From Deltaproteobacteria bacterium tcs-42 (GTDB taxonomy: Bacteria > Desulfobacterota > Desulfuromonadia > Desulfuromonadales > Geopsychrobacteraceae): 50,652 bases of DNA. The notes beneath the pieces are model-generated. The model worked only from the letters and a program-made list of their open reading frames with translations. It was not told the DNA's origin and made no database searches. The translations under genes were made by a program, and so were the position numbers. Every line of letters starts with the position of its first letter. Position 1 is the first letter of the stretch. Below, one piece after another: positions 16,501 to 25,200 of the stretch. The stretch spans positions 1-50,652 of the forward strand of contig LLYT01000008.1 in the NCBI GenBank assembly GCA_002049545.1, written 5' to 3'.

Positions 16501-16571
16501 AAAATCTCTGGATTCTTCTTGGTTTGATGTCACGCTCATTCAAGTTTGATGCTTTCGCAGAAAACTCATGT

Positions 16572-16586
16572 GATGGCTCAGCCATC
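16572..16586. terminator. Hairpin between convergent genes
   Basis: GATGGC at 16572-16577 and GCCATC at 16581-16586 form a short perfect hairpin, followed by another possible stem near 16587-16602. It lies between two convergent genes and may end either transcript, but has no U-run. Confidence 0.35.
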
Positions 16587-16602
16587 CTTGCTTTTGCCAA
16601 GG

Positions 16603-17256
16603 TCAGTTTGGTATCACGTAAAACAGAATGGCAAAAAAATGGAAGCAGCTCCCTGCCATGACAAACAGGTGCCAGATAGCGTGGCTGTAGGGCAATTTTT
16701 TCCAGGCATAGAAAACGACCCCACCGGTATAGGCTAACCCACCGAACAACAATAACGCCAACCCCCCTTTGTCGAGAACTGCAAGCATTGGTTTAATGGC
16801 GATGATGACAATCCAGCTCATCGCCAGATAGAAACTGAGAGAAATTCTGGGTCGTCTGCCAAAAGATGTGGTTTTGAGCAGAATTCCTGCGAGGGCAATT
16901 CCCCATATGGACCCAAATAAGGACCAGCCCCAGGGGCCGCGCAAGTTGACCAGCATAAACGGGGTATAGGTTCCGGCGATCAGCAGGTAGATTGCCGAGT
17001 GATCAATGGTGCGGAGAATCCCTTTGATGTTGGGCAGAGGGATGCTGTGGTAAAGGGTTGAAGCGACATACAGGAGAATCAAGGTGCTGCCAAAGATACT
17101 GCAACTGGTGATGTGCCAGGCGTTACCGTGCAAGCTGGCAAAGCCAACCAGAACCGCCAATCCGCCGATTGATAGTAACGCACCGATTCCATGAGTAATG
17201 CTGTTGGCGATCTCTTCACCAACGCTGTAAGTGTTTGTTTCTGTCCATTCAGCCAT
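16603..17256 (-). CDS. Hemolysin III family membrane protein (YqfA/PAQR-like)
   Basis: A 217-residue integral membrane protein with seven hydrophobic segments. It has the family's conserved motifs: NSITHGIGALLSIGG near the N-terminus, STLYHSIP and RTIDHSAIYLLIAGTYTPF in the middle, and SHAIWHLFVMAGSCFHFFAI near the C-terminus. The histidines in these motifs are the expected zinc ligands of the PAQR/hemolysin III superfamily. In bacteria the role concerns membrane lipid homeostasis or is unknown. The start at 17256 has GGGAG eight to nine bases upstream. An in-frame ATG at 17301 lacks one. Confidence 0.85.
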   Translation of the reverse strand: MAEWTETNTYSVGEEIANSITHGIGALLSIGGLAVLVGFASLHGNAWHITSCSIFGSTLILLYVASTLYHSIPLPNIKGILRTIDHSAIYLLIAGTYTPFMLVNLRGPWGWSLFGSIWGIALAGILLKTTSFGRRPRISLSFYLAMSWIVIIAIKPMLAVLDKGGLALLLFGGLAYTGGVVFYAWKKLPYSHAIWHLFVMAGSCFHFFAILFYVIPN

Positions 17257-17419
17257 TATGATTTCTCCCGCATGGATCGCGATATGATTTGATGCAGGCA
17301 TTATGACATGAACGTAAAGGGAAGAGGTGTTGCGGTGGCTGGTTTTACGAAACTATTACCTGGCTTTTACAGGGAAGCAGAAAAAATAAAAGAAGACAAA
17401 AAAAAGTTATATTTTGTTG

Positions 17420-17448
17420 TTGACAATGGTGACTTATTTAGTTATAAA
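17420..17448 (+). promoter_or_regulatory. Strong sigma-70 promoter of the small RNA candidate
   Basis: A perfect -35 TTGACA (17420-17425), an exact 17-base spacer and TATAAA (17443-17448) predict transcription start near 17455. This is the best promoter match in the window. Confidence 0.8.
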
Positions 17449-17454
17449 TGAGCC

Positions 17455-17565
17455 ATCAACGAATTGTTGTGGCAGGCGAGACGTTGATAGTCAAAGTAAA
17501 TATCTTTCGAGAAACCTCTCAAAATGTTGCCCCGTGACCCCCCTCCTGGTCACGGGGTTTTTTTT
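17455..17565 (+). ncRNA. Putative small RNA with CCCCUCCU terminator loop
   Basis: About 111 bases between a consensus promoter and a strong terminator, with no credible reading frame. From the predicted start, ATCAACG (17455-17461) pairs with CGTTGAT (17482-17488). Small AAAG/CTTT and GAGA/TCTC stems follow. The terminator has a 10-bp perfect stem, CCCCGTGACC (17530-17539) with GGTCACGGGG (17548-17557), a loop CCCCTCCT and eight U. The loop is complementary to Shine-Dalgarno AGGAGG, suggesting a trans-acting RNA that binds ribosome binding sites. No known RNA family was recognised. Confidence 0.7.
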
Positions 17566-17639
17566 GTCTTATCTTTATCCCCCTTCAGGGTATACACTAT
17601 CTATCTCCAGCTAGCTTTACAGCAAAGATGAAACAATGA

Positions 17640-17897
17640 AGGTCATACAAATATCCTGGGAAAATCGTTAGCAGTCGAACAGCGCAGCCGTTTTTTGTCA
17701 GTCGGCAGCAGCTGACCAGCATCGCCTTTTTGATCTCTGCTCCGGTTTCACGTTGGGTGCTGGGGCACTTTGGGTATCCGTATAATTATGTCTGGATGTT
17801 TGCTTTAGCGGCGGGATTGTTGTTTATCGTTGTTTCTATCATGGTTGCCAGTGCCTGGTTCCCTGTTTCTGGAATCGTTCCAAAATCGGATCTTTAA
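17640..17897 (+). pseudogene. C-terminal remnant of a membrane transporter (MFS-like)
   Basis: An open frame of 85 codons ends with TAA at 17895-17897 but has no plausible start. Its last 60 codons give two membrane segments (LTSIAFLISAPVSRWVLG and VWMFALAAGLLFIVVSIMVA) in an arrangement like the last helices of an MFS protein. The N-terminal ten helices are missing. It is most simply the leftover of a deleted transporter gene. The family assignment is tentative. Confidence 0.45.
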
Positions 17898-17972
17898 GCT
17901 GACCGAATCTGCTTGTTTATGTTATATCGATAACGATCTGATCCTTTAATTTTTTAGAAGATTTGTACATTT

Positions 17973-18974
17973 ATGTATAAAGAATATTTTGGTCTCAAAG
18001 AAGATCCTTTCTCCATCGCTCCTGATCCTCAGTTCCTTTATATGAGTGATCGTCATCGTGAGGCGCTGGGGCATCTGATTTACGGGATGAAGGCAGACAG
18101 TGGATTTGTTCTTCTCACCGGTGAAGTGGGGACGGGAAAAACCACAGTGTGTCGCTGTCTGCTTGGTCAAATTCCCGAAAACTCGGAAATCGCTTTCATC
18201 CTTAACCCGAAGCTGAGTGTTGTTGAGCTATTGGCAACAATCTGTGATGAGCTGGAGATCTCTTATCCAGAAGGTAATTCCAGCGGCAAAATTTTTATTG
18301 ACCGGATTAACAGCTATCTTCTCGATGCTCATGGACAGGGCAAACAGACCGTTCTGATTATTGACGAAGCACAGAACCTGAGTGTTGATGTCCTGGAGCA
18401 GATCCGCCTCTTGACCAATCTGGAAACCGATAAACGAAAATTATTACAAGTGATCATGCTGGGTCAGCCGGAACTCAACCTGATGTTGGAGCGGCCTGAA
18501 TTGCGTCAATTAGCACAGCGGGTGACGGCGCGTTATCACCTTGAACCTCTCTCCAAGGGTGAAATAGAGGGCTATCTGAACCATCGTCTGGCGGTGGCCG
18601 GGGTAGAAAGACCGCTTTTTCCCATCAAGACCATCAACAAACTTTATAGCTTGAGTGGAGGTGTCCCCCGGGTCATCAATCTGCTCTGTGATCGAGCCTT
18701 GCTTGGTGCCTATGTGAAAGGGGAGAATATTGTCAGTCCCGTTCTCCTTGCCGAGGCGGGCAATGAAGTTTTTGGAAAAAGGGGGACGGGCGGTTCAGGC
18801 AGGAATGATCTCTGGCAATGGTTGTTGACAGCGTTGCTGAGTCTGATTCTGATAAGTGGTATTGCCTTTCTGGTATTACTGATGAAGCAGCCGTCTTTGG
18901 ATCAGGTGACAGAGAGACATGAGCCGACAGAGAAAGTTGGAACACTATCGCCAGATAAAAAGGGTGGGTCGTGA
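17973..18974 (+). CDS. gspA: GspA/ExeA-type AAA ATPase with C-terminal membrane anchor
   Basis: A 333-residue protein. The N-terminal YFGLKEDPFSIAPDP is typical of ExeA/GspA and MshM ATPases. Walker A is GEVGTGKTT (50-58) and Walker B with DEAQ is at about 126-134. A single membrane segment near 280-303 leaves a short periplasmic tail. In type II secretion, GspA and GspB help insert the secretin through the peptidoglycan. The next gene is GspB-like and starts three bases after the stop. No other secretion genes lie nearby, so the pair may serve a distant T2SS or pilus system. Confidence 0.82.
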   Translation: MYKEYFGLKEDPFSIAPDPQFLYMSDRHREALGHLIYGMKADSGFVLLTGEVGTGKTTVCRCLLGQIPENSEIAFILNPKLSVVELLATICDELEISYPEGNSSGKIFIDRINSYLLDAHGQGKQTVLIIDEAQNLSVDVLEQIRLLTNLETDKRKLLQVIMLGQPELNLMLERPELRQLAQRVTARYHLEPLSKGEIEGYLNHRLAVAGVERPLFPIKTINKLYSLSGGVPRVINLLCDRALLGAYVKGENIVSPVLLAEAGNEVFGKRGTGGSGRNDLWQWLLTALLSLILISGIAFLVLLMKQPSLDQVTERHEPTEKVGTLSPDKKGGS

Positions 18975-18977
18975 ACG

Positions 18978-19538
18978 ATGTCGTTTATTCTTGAAGCACT
19001 GAAAAAATCGGAAAATAAACGCAGAATAAAAAGTGGGCAGAGCCCACGGACAATTCATGAACCTGCTCCACGCAATTATGTCAGATCACGTGTCTGGGTG
19101 CTGGGGGTACTGATTCTTCTGGTTGTTAATGCTGCTCTGTTACTCTGGGTTTTCCCTTCCCGACAGCAATCACCACCACAAACAACAGAAACTGTATCGG
19201 TTGATGTCGCTCCAGCGAAATCTGCTATAACAGAGCCTCTTGTCCTGCAGAAACGGCAGCCGAGCGCAAACGACCTTCCGGTTCCACGGAATGACAAGAA
19301 AATTTATAGTTTTGGACAACTGCCAGTTGTGATTCAAAGGAAAATTCCTCCGCTGCAGATGTCATTACACGCCTATAACCGGGAGGATGCTACTGCAAGC
19401 TTGGTGCAGTTAAGTGATCGAATGATGCGAGAAGGGGATATGGTGACCGACAATATCCGCCTCGAACAGATTACTGCTGATGGAGCGGTGTTGCACTATG
19501 ATGGCTATCGGTTTCTGTTGCCCCGGCGAGGTAACTGA
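18978..19538 (+). CDS. gspB: GspB/ExeB-like protein
   Basis: A 186-residue bitopic protein. It starts with the signature MSFILEALKKSENKRR. One membrane segment (about 38-57) is followed by a proline-rich linker, then a C-terminal domain (LPVVIQRKIPPLQMSLHAY ... LEQITADGAVLHYDGYRFLLPRRG) that matches the GspB/PilP-like periplasmic domain recognising the secretin. It is co-transcribed with gspA. The two together would form the membrane complex that couples cytoplasmic ATPase activity to secretin assembly. Confidence 0.82.
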   Translation: MSFILEALKKSENKRRIKSGQSPRTIHEPAPRNYVRSRVWVLGVLILLVVNAALLLWVFPSRQQSPPQTTETVSVDVAPAKSAITEPLVLQKRQPSANDLPVPRNDKKIYSFGQLPVVIQRKIPPLQMSLHAYNREDATASLVQLSDRMMREGDMVTDNIRLEQITADGAVLHYDGYRFLLPRRGN

Positions 19539-19612
19539 GGATGATTTGCCAAAATCAATAAACTGTATATGGTTGGTGCCGGGAAGTTTTAGCGCAAGAG
19601 AGAATAGTTGAT

Positions 19613-19641
19613 TTGACAGAGTGTCTCATTTGCCCGATACT
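19613..19641 (+). promoter_or_regulatory. Possible promoter upstream of the MotA-like gene
   Basis: TTGACA at 19613-19618, a 17-base spacer and GATACT at 19636-19641. It is about 195 bases before the MotA-like start, so a long leader would be transcribed. No riboswitch was recognised in that leader. Confidence 0.5.
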
Positions 19642-19835
19642 GTCGCTGTTGTGAGTCTCGGAGCCAATAACTCTCGTACCATGCGAATCATTGAATTATC
19701 CCGGTAGCAGCTCTTCACCGCTGAACCCGCGGACAAAACAGATTTTTTGAATCAACCGGTTTAAGCTGGGAGACATAAGCCTGAACGAACGATTGCTTGT
19801 TGTCCTCCTGTTGCCGGTCACCACAAGGAGACGTG

Positions 19836-20741
19836 ATGACCCATCCGCGCCAGTATCTCTATCTCATGTTCATCTATCTGACTATCGTCGGGGTCGTCCT
19901 GGCATTTCTCTACCCGGCACTTGAAAGTGCGTTTATGGCTAACTGGGGTTTCAACCTGGTTATTCTTGGCGCTCTCGCGATCGGCATCGGTATCAACATG
20001 TTTCAGGTTCTGCGACTCGAGCCCGAAGTGAGCTGGATCAAAAAGTTCCGCACCGGAGAGATGAGCCTTTCTGTTGCGCGACCACCGACACTGCTGAATT
20101 CACTGACGCACCACTTGACCGGAGTGCATCGTAACCGCTTCAGCCTCTCGGCCCATTCACTGCAGACGGTTCTGGATGGCATCCGTGGTCGCCTCGATGA
20201 GGCGCGCGAGATATCCCGTTACCTGATCGGACTGCTGGTTTTTCTGGGGCTGCTGGGAACCTTCTGGGGACTGCTGCGAACCATCGGCGATGTCGCTCAA
20301 ATCATCGCCGCGTTGGAAGTCGGAACTGACGATATCCCGCTCTTTTTTGATAATCTCAAACGTGGCTTGCGACTCCCGTTAGAGGGAATGGGCACCGCTT
20401 TCAGCTCCTCGCTCTTTGGTCTCGGTGGCTCTCTGATTCTGGGTTTTCTCGATATTCAGGCCGGACACGCCCAGAATCGCTTTTTCAATGAGATGGAGGA
20501 GTGGCTCACCGGGGTGACCTCTCTGATCGATAAAGATAAAGATAAAGATAAAGATGGTGAAGAATCGCCTACCGCGCCAACTTCCACTGCGGATCTCAAT
20601 ATGCAAGAAGCGATCGCGGCACTGCTCAATGAAGTCCGTGAGAATAATCATAAAATCAGCCAAATACTGCACCAGCAACCACCGCAGCAGAGCACCTCTC
20701 GCACCGTCACCGCTCATCAGACAAACCAGGACGATCGTTAG
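19836..20741 (+). CDS. MotA/TolQ/ExbB-like proton channel protein
   Basis: A 301-residue membrane protein with about four hydrophobic segments (near 9-27, 37-58, 128-152, 183-208). The motif GLLGTFWGLLRTI and the later LEGMGTAFSSSLFGLGGSL match the two channel helices of the MotA/TolQ/ExbB family. The tail is charged and hydrophilic, with an in-frame DK repeat (four GATAAA units at 20529-20552). AAGGAG at 19825-19830 fixes the start at 19836 rather than 19797. The MotB-like partner starts four bases downstream. Neither flagellar nor Tol genes are present, so this is an orphan stator-type pair resembling one common in alphaproteobacteria. Confidence 0.82.
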   Translation: MTHPRQYLYLMFIYLTIVGVVLAFLYPALESAFMANWGFNLVILGALAIGIGINMFQVLRLEPEVSWIKKFRTGEMSLSVARPPTLLNSLTHHLTGVHRNRFSLSAHSLQTVLDGIRGRLDEAREISRYLIGLLVFLGLLGTFWGLLRTIGDVAQIIAALEVGTDDIPLFFDNLKRGLRLPLEGMGTAFSSSLFGLGGSLILGFLDIQAGHAQNRFFNEMEEWLTGVTSLIDKDKDKDKDGEESPTAPTSTADLNMQEAIAALLNEVRENNHKISQILHQQPPQQSTSRTVTAHQTNQDDR

Positions 20742-20744
20742 GTC

Positions 20745-22025
20745 ATGCGTAGCTCCAGAAAAAAAAACCAGCAATCGATCGGTGTCTGGCCCGGCTACGT
20801 TGATGCCCTCTCCTCTCTGCTCATGGTGGTCATCTTCGTGCTGATGATCTTTATGGTGGTGCAATTTCTGCTCAGCGAGGTGATTACCGGGCAGGAGAGT
20901 GAACTGGCTTCTCTCCACAAAAAAATCAGCGAACTCACACGGGTGTTGGGCATTGAACAGGAGCAAAGTAGTGCTTTGACCGTTCAGGTTCAGCAACTGT
21001 CGGGGCTGGTGGAAAACTTGCAGACAGAACAACAGGATCTGATAGCAAAAAACACCACCTTGACAGAGCAGACAGTGTCAGACAAGGCAACTATCGAACG
21101 CCAACTGCTCTATATCGCCAGCTACCAGGAGGATATTGCCACGCTGCGGAAACTCCGCTCCGAACTGGAGGAGGAAGTTGGACAACTCGCCACCAAGCTG
21201 CAAGACCGGGAGAGTGAGATCGGCAGCCTGCGTGATCGTTCCAAGAAACTCGAGGCCAATTTCGCTGACCAACAAGAACGAACACTGCTGGCACAAAGTA
21301 AAGTCGAGAAACAGGATATCCGGATTCAGGCACTCAATGCTCTGGTCGGGCAGCAAAAAAAGGCACTCGAAAAAGAGCAGACTCTGGCCGCTAACCGGCA
21401 CGCCGAAATGGCACTGCTCAACCAGCGCATTGCCAATCTACAGCAACAATTGCAGGAGATTAATCAAGCTCTCACCAGCGCCGACCGGAAGAGCAGCGAC
21501 CAGGAGAAGACCATTAAAGATCTGGGTAAGCGGCTCAATATCGCCCTGGCTCGGGAGGTGAATCAACTGAAGCGCTACCGATCAGATTTTTTTGGTCGGC
21601 TTCAAGAGGTTCTCAGTGATGTACCGGCAGTTCAGATTGAGGGAGATCGTTTTATCTTCCAGGCAGAGCTGCTATTCGACTCCGGATCTGCAACGCTGCA
21701 AGCCGCAGGGGAAAAACATCTGGGCGAACTGGCAACTGCGCTGGCAGAGGTCGCCAACCAGATCCCTGAGGATATCAACTGGATTCTACGCATTGATGGC
21801 CACACCGATCGCAATCCCATTGTCGATAACACCCAATATCGCTCCAACTGGGAGCTATCCTCCGCCCGAGCTCTGGAAGTTGTCAGCTTCCTCGCCGCAA
21901 AAGGAATCCCGGAAAAACGCATGGCGGCCGCCGGTTTCAGCAAGTTTCATCCGCTTGATCCAGCAGATACGGCAGCGGCCTATCAGAAAAATCGCCGTAT
22001 AGAGATCAAGCTGACGTCGCGTTAA
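20745..22025 (+). CDS. MotB/OmpA-like protein with long coiled coil
   Basis: A 426-residue partner of the MotA-like channel. One N-terminal membrane helix (about 22-44) is preceded by WPGYVDAL, whose aspartate lies where the proton-carrying residue of MotB sits. About 200 residues of heptad-rich coiled coil follow (residues 50-260). The C-terminus is an OmpA peptidoglycan-binding domain (IDGHTDRNPI, NRRIEIKLTSR). Classic MotB and ExbD lack the long coiled coil. The pair should convert proton flow into a mechanical or signalling movement against the cell wall, but the output is unknown. Confidence 0.82.
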   Translation: MRSSRKKNQQSIGVWPGYVDALSSLLMVVIFVLMIFMVVQFLLSEVITGQESELASLHKKISELTRVLGIEQEQSSALTVQVQQLSGLVENLQTEQQDLIAKNTTLTEQTVSDKATIERQLLYIASYQEDIATLRKLRSELEEEVGQLATKLQDRESEIGSLRDRSKKLEANFADQQERTLLAQSKVEKQDIRIQALNALVGQQKKALEKEQTLAANRHAEMALLNQRIANLQQQLQEINQALTSADRKSSDQEKTIKDLGKRLNIALAREVNQLKRYRSDFFGRLQEVLSDVPAVQIEGDRFIFQAELLFDSGSATLQAAGEKHLGELATALAEVANQIPEDINWILRIDGHTDRNPIVDNTQYRSNWELSSARALEVVSFLAAKGIPEKRMAAAGFSKFHPLDPADTAAAYQKNRRIEIKLTSR

Positions 22026-22262
22026 TCAATGTTGGGTCAAATCCCCCGCGACTTGCCGCATTGGTTGTATGAAATTCAGGAGCCAGGATGTAGAATCCAG
22101 AAGAGATCTTCCCAGGTTCTCCAGATTTTTCTCAGGATGGCGGGGATATGTCGGGTCGATCATGGCAAGATGATCCCTTACGAAGGGGGATATGAATATT
22201 ATCTGCACGAGATCGGTCGTGACCATCGAGCAGCTTAACCGCGCTTTTGTCCGTTGTTTTTT

Positions 22263-25200
22263 CTATTCGATCTCAATCCGGTAGAACATATCGATTCCGC
22301 TTTCGATACCGAAGTTCGACTCAACTTCCCAGACTGGTGTGAGGTTGTAGCGAACTTTGACTTCGTTGGTGTTGCTGAACAGGGAATAGCCCAGGCTGAT
22401 ATAGAGGTCGGGGCTAAGGTACTTGCCGGTGGTGATGATGGATGAGTTGACGTCTCCATCACCGGAACTGATGTCGAAGGTGTCCAGTCCCAGCCGATTT
22501 TTCAGCTTTTCCTGCAGCATGATCGATTCTCCCTGTGACAGCAAGGTTCCGGCCGCAGTCATCAACAGGCTGGTCTGGGCACTATCGGCACCGACCGGCC
22601 GACCGATGACGATATAGGACAGAATGTCGGTATCGGCCATGACCGGTTCCGAGTACAGTTGTACGATCGGGGCCTTTGGTGTGCCGGAGACCTTGACCCC
22701 TGCTTGTACCTCACCCGTTTTTCGCAGTGCCAAAATATCAAGGGTCGGCTGATCAAGCGGACCACCGGTGAAAAAGAGGTTGCCGCGGCGGATGTCGAGA
22801 CTGACGCCGTAACTGGAAAATTTCCCCTTGGCGATGCGGATTTCGCCGTTGCCTGCCAGCTCCTGCTCGGCGGTCGATAGCAGCTGCAGATCCCCTTCCA
22901 GTCGTGCATCTATCCCGGCTGTATTCAGCAACACCCGCTCGCCGAGGACTAACTTCAGGTCGATATCGTGTTGTAACTTTGGCCGACGTGTGGACGGAGC
23001 TTTTTCTCTGTCGACCACCTGCAGGTCCGGGCTGTTGACCGCTTGTGCGGTTTTCTGCTCGCCGCTGATCAGCACATCGGGAAATTCCAACTGCCCCCGT
23101 ACCCTGATGTTCTCCAGGGTTCCGTCAATCGACAGGTCCGGGTTGGCATCAACCTGCAGCTCGGGAAGATTGATCAGTTGGAAATTCTCTCCTTTGAGTT
23201 GTAGTTGATAGGTGGCGGCACGCCAGTTTGGCAGGTCAATCTGACCGTTGCCGCTGAGTTTTCCCTTGCCGGAACTGAGCCGTAGTCTGGCAATTTCCAC
23301 GCGGTCCCTGGCAAAATCTCCCTGCAATTCGATTTCATTCAACTGGACTCCGACAGACGGGAGAAATATCCCGGCGTCGAACAGGTGAAAATTCCCCAGT
23401 ATTTCGGGTTGCTGCCAGGTGTTGGTCAGTTGCAGATCGAGCTTGAGCTGGCCGTGACTTTCCTGGACGCGCCCGGGGAACAGGATCGACAACAGTCCAA
23501 GTTCCTGCAGGCGGGTATGCAGGTTGATATCCACCGGCGCGATCTGGTCGAGTACCAGCGGCAGCCTTGCAGCCAGTGGTAAAGTGAAAGTCGTTTCAAT
23601 GCTGCCATGTTCGCTCAGCTGCAAGTTCAGTTTTCCCTGCAGGTGATTCTGCCACTGCCAGCTCAGCTCTGCGGTTTTGATCTCTGCGCTGATAATATGG
23701 TCTTGTTCCTGCCAGTCAAGATGTCCTGCTTCGGTTCTCGCTTCCCCTGTAAGGTTGAGGGCCTCACCAGCTTGCCAGTTGCCGGAGGCACTCCAACCAA
23801 GGACTCCGTTGATGTTCAATTCCTCAGGTAGCCAGGGACGCAACATCTGCAGTGGAAAATCGTGGCCGGTCAACTGTAAATTTCCCTGTTGCAGCCAGCT
23901 GAAATCAGCTGCCTGGGCAGAGGTCAAAACCCCGTCCAGGTTGGCGCCATTGGCCAGTAATATTTGCAGAGAGCTGTGTAGACCCAGCTCATCCCAATCG
24001 ATCACTATGTCACTGTTTGATAGCTTCAGGTTCAACTGTTGGTGCTGTAATTCTCCTGTAGCAGCAATTTGTCCATGAATCTGGTTGGATTGTCCTCGTT
24101 GCAGTTCAAGAGATCCATGACTCACTCCTGAAATCTGCCACTGGGCCATGAGGGGTCGGAAGAGGGATAGATCCAGATTCCGCCAGTTGAGCTTCGCGGC
24201 TCCGTGGTCAAGATCCTGACGATAGTGGCCCTGCAGCTGCAGTTCACTGCCGCTGTCGCTGCGCAGCAACAGCGGGTCGATGTTTATCAGATTTGTCGAA
24301 AAAACAACCGGTACGGCCTGGCATAAATACCAGTTGCCGATGTGAGCATCAGCCCACTGGAGGTTGGAGAGTTGGCCGCGCCACTGTTGTTCCATCCAGC
24401 CACCACTGAAACTGGCTGAAGCACTGCCTGGTTGCTGCGTCAGGTTCAGTGCTAGTCGATGGTTGTCGAGAGTTCCCTTTATGTCGAGCTCAATCTGTTC
24501 AATCTCCAGCCCCAGTTGGTGATTGTGCAGCCTTTGCCCGGCAAGTTGCAGCTGCCAAAGCCCTTCGGCATCTTCGGTTTTTGTCTGCAGATCGAGTTTG
24601 CCAAGATGCCACTTTTGGAAGACCAGTTGTTCTGCGTCGGCACTCAATTTGGCGGCAAGCTTCTGATCACGCCAGCGGAGCCAGCCGGTTCCTGAAAATT
24701 GTCCGGATGCTTCGGCTAATAGTTGTTCCAGGCGTTCGATCTGCCAGTTGAACGCCAGTCTTTCTTCGGGATTGCCGCTGGCCTGCAACAGCATGCCGTC
24801 GCCGTGTAGTTGTAGCTGTTCGACCTGCAGGGAATTATCTTGTAATTTGATTTGTGCTACGCCTGACAAGGGGTGATTATGCAGGGTAGAATCGTGAAAT
24901 TGCAGTTTCAACTGACCCCGGGGTGGTTTTTGTGGACGACGATTAAGATCAGCCTGAAAATCCAGGTTCAGACGTCCGGCCAGTTGGGGGTGGATATTCT
25001 GCGGATCAATATTTCGGCCTGTCAGTTGCGTCTTCAGTTGCCAGCCTTCTTTCCAGCCGATCTGGGCCTGACCGGTTAGTAGGCCGTTCAGCCATTGGCC
25101 GTCCAGGCTGCTCAGGGTCAGTTGTTCTAAATTTCCGGAGAAATCCCCGGTCAAGCTGGCGTCGGTCAGGCCGGTGGCATGATTTTTCAGGTCGAACTGG

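Larger units (their letters stand above)
17257..17972. other. 716-base interval with a small RNA locus and a gene remnant
   Basis: No intact gene. It contains a strong promoter (17420-17448), a structured small RNA candidate with a terminator (17455-17565) and the C-terminal remnant of a membrane transporter (17640-17897). The left 160 bases are upstream sequence of the hemolysin III gene without a clear signal. Confidence 0.7.

Noticed and set aside
17414-17614. A 66-codon frame covering the small RNA locus
   Set aside because: It begins inside the -35 box, has no leader sequence and runs through a strong terminator.
19836-22025. Zorya-type anti-phage system (ZorA/ZorB)
   Set aside because: The pair is MotA/MotB-like, but no ZorC, ZorD or ZorE gene adjoins. 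The MotA-like protein lacks the long ZorA tail and the partner has a long coiled coil, unlike ZorB.
22026-22262. Small frames of about 66-69 codons on both strands between the MotB-like gene and tamB
   Set aside because: No ribosome binding site, no motif, and the two frames overlap each other antisense; coding is unlikely.
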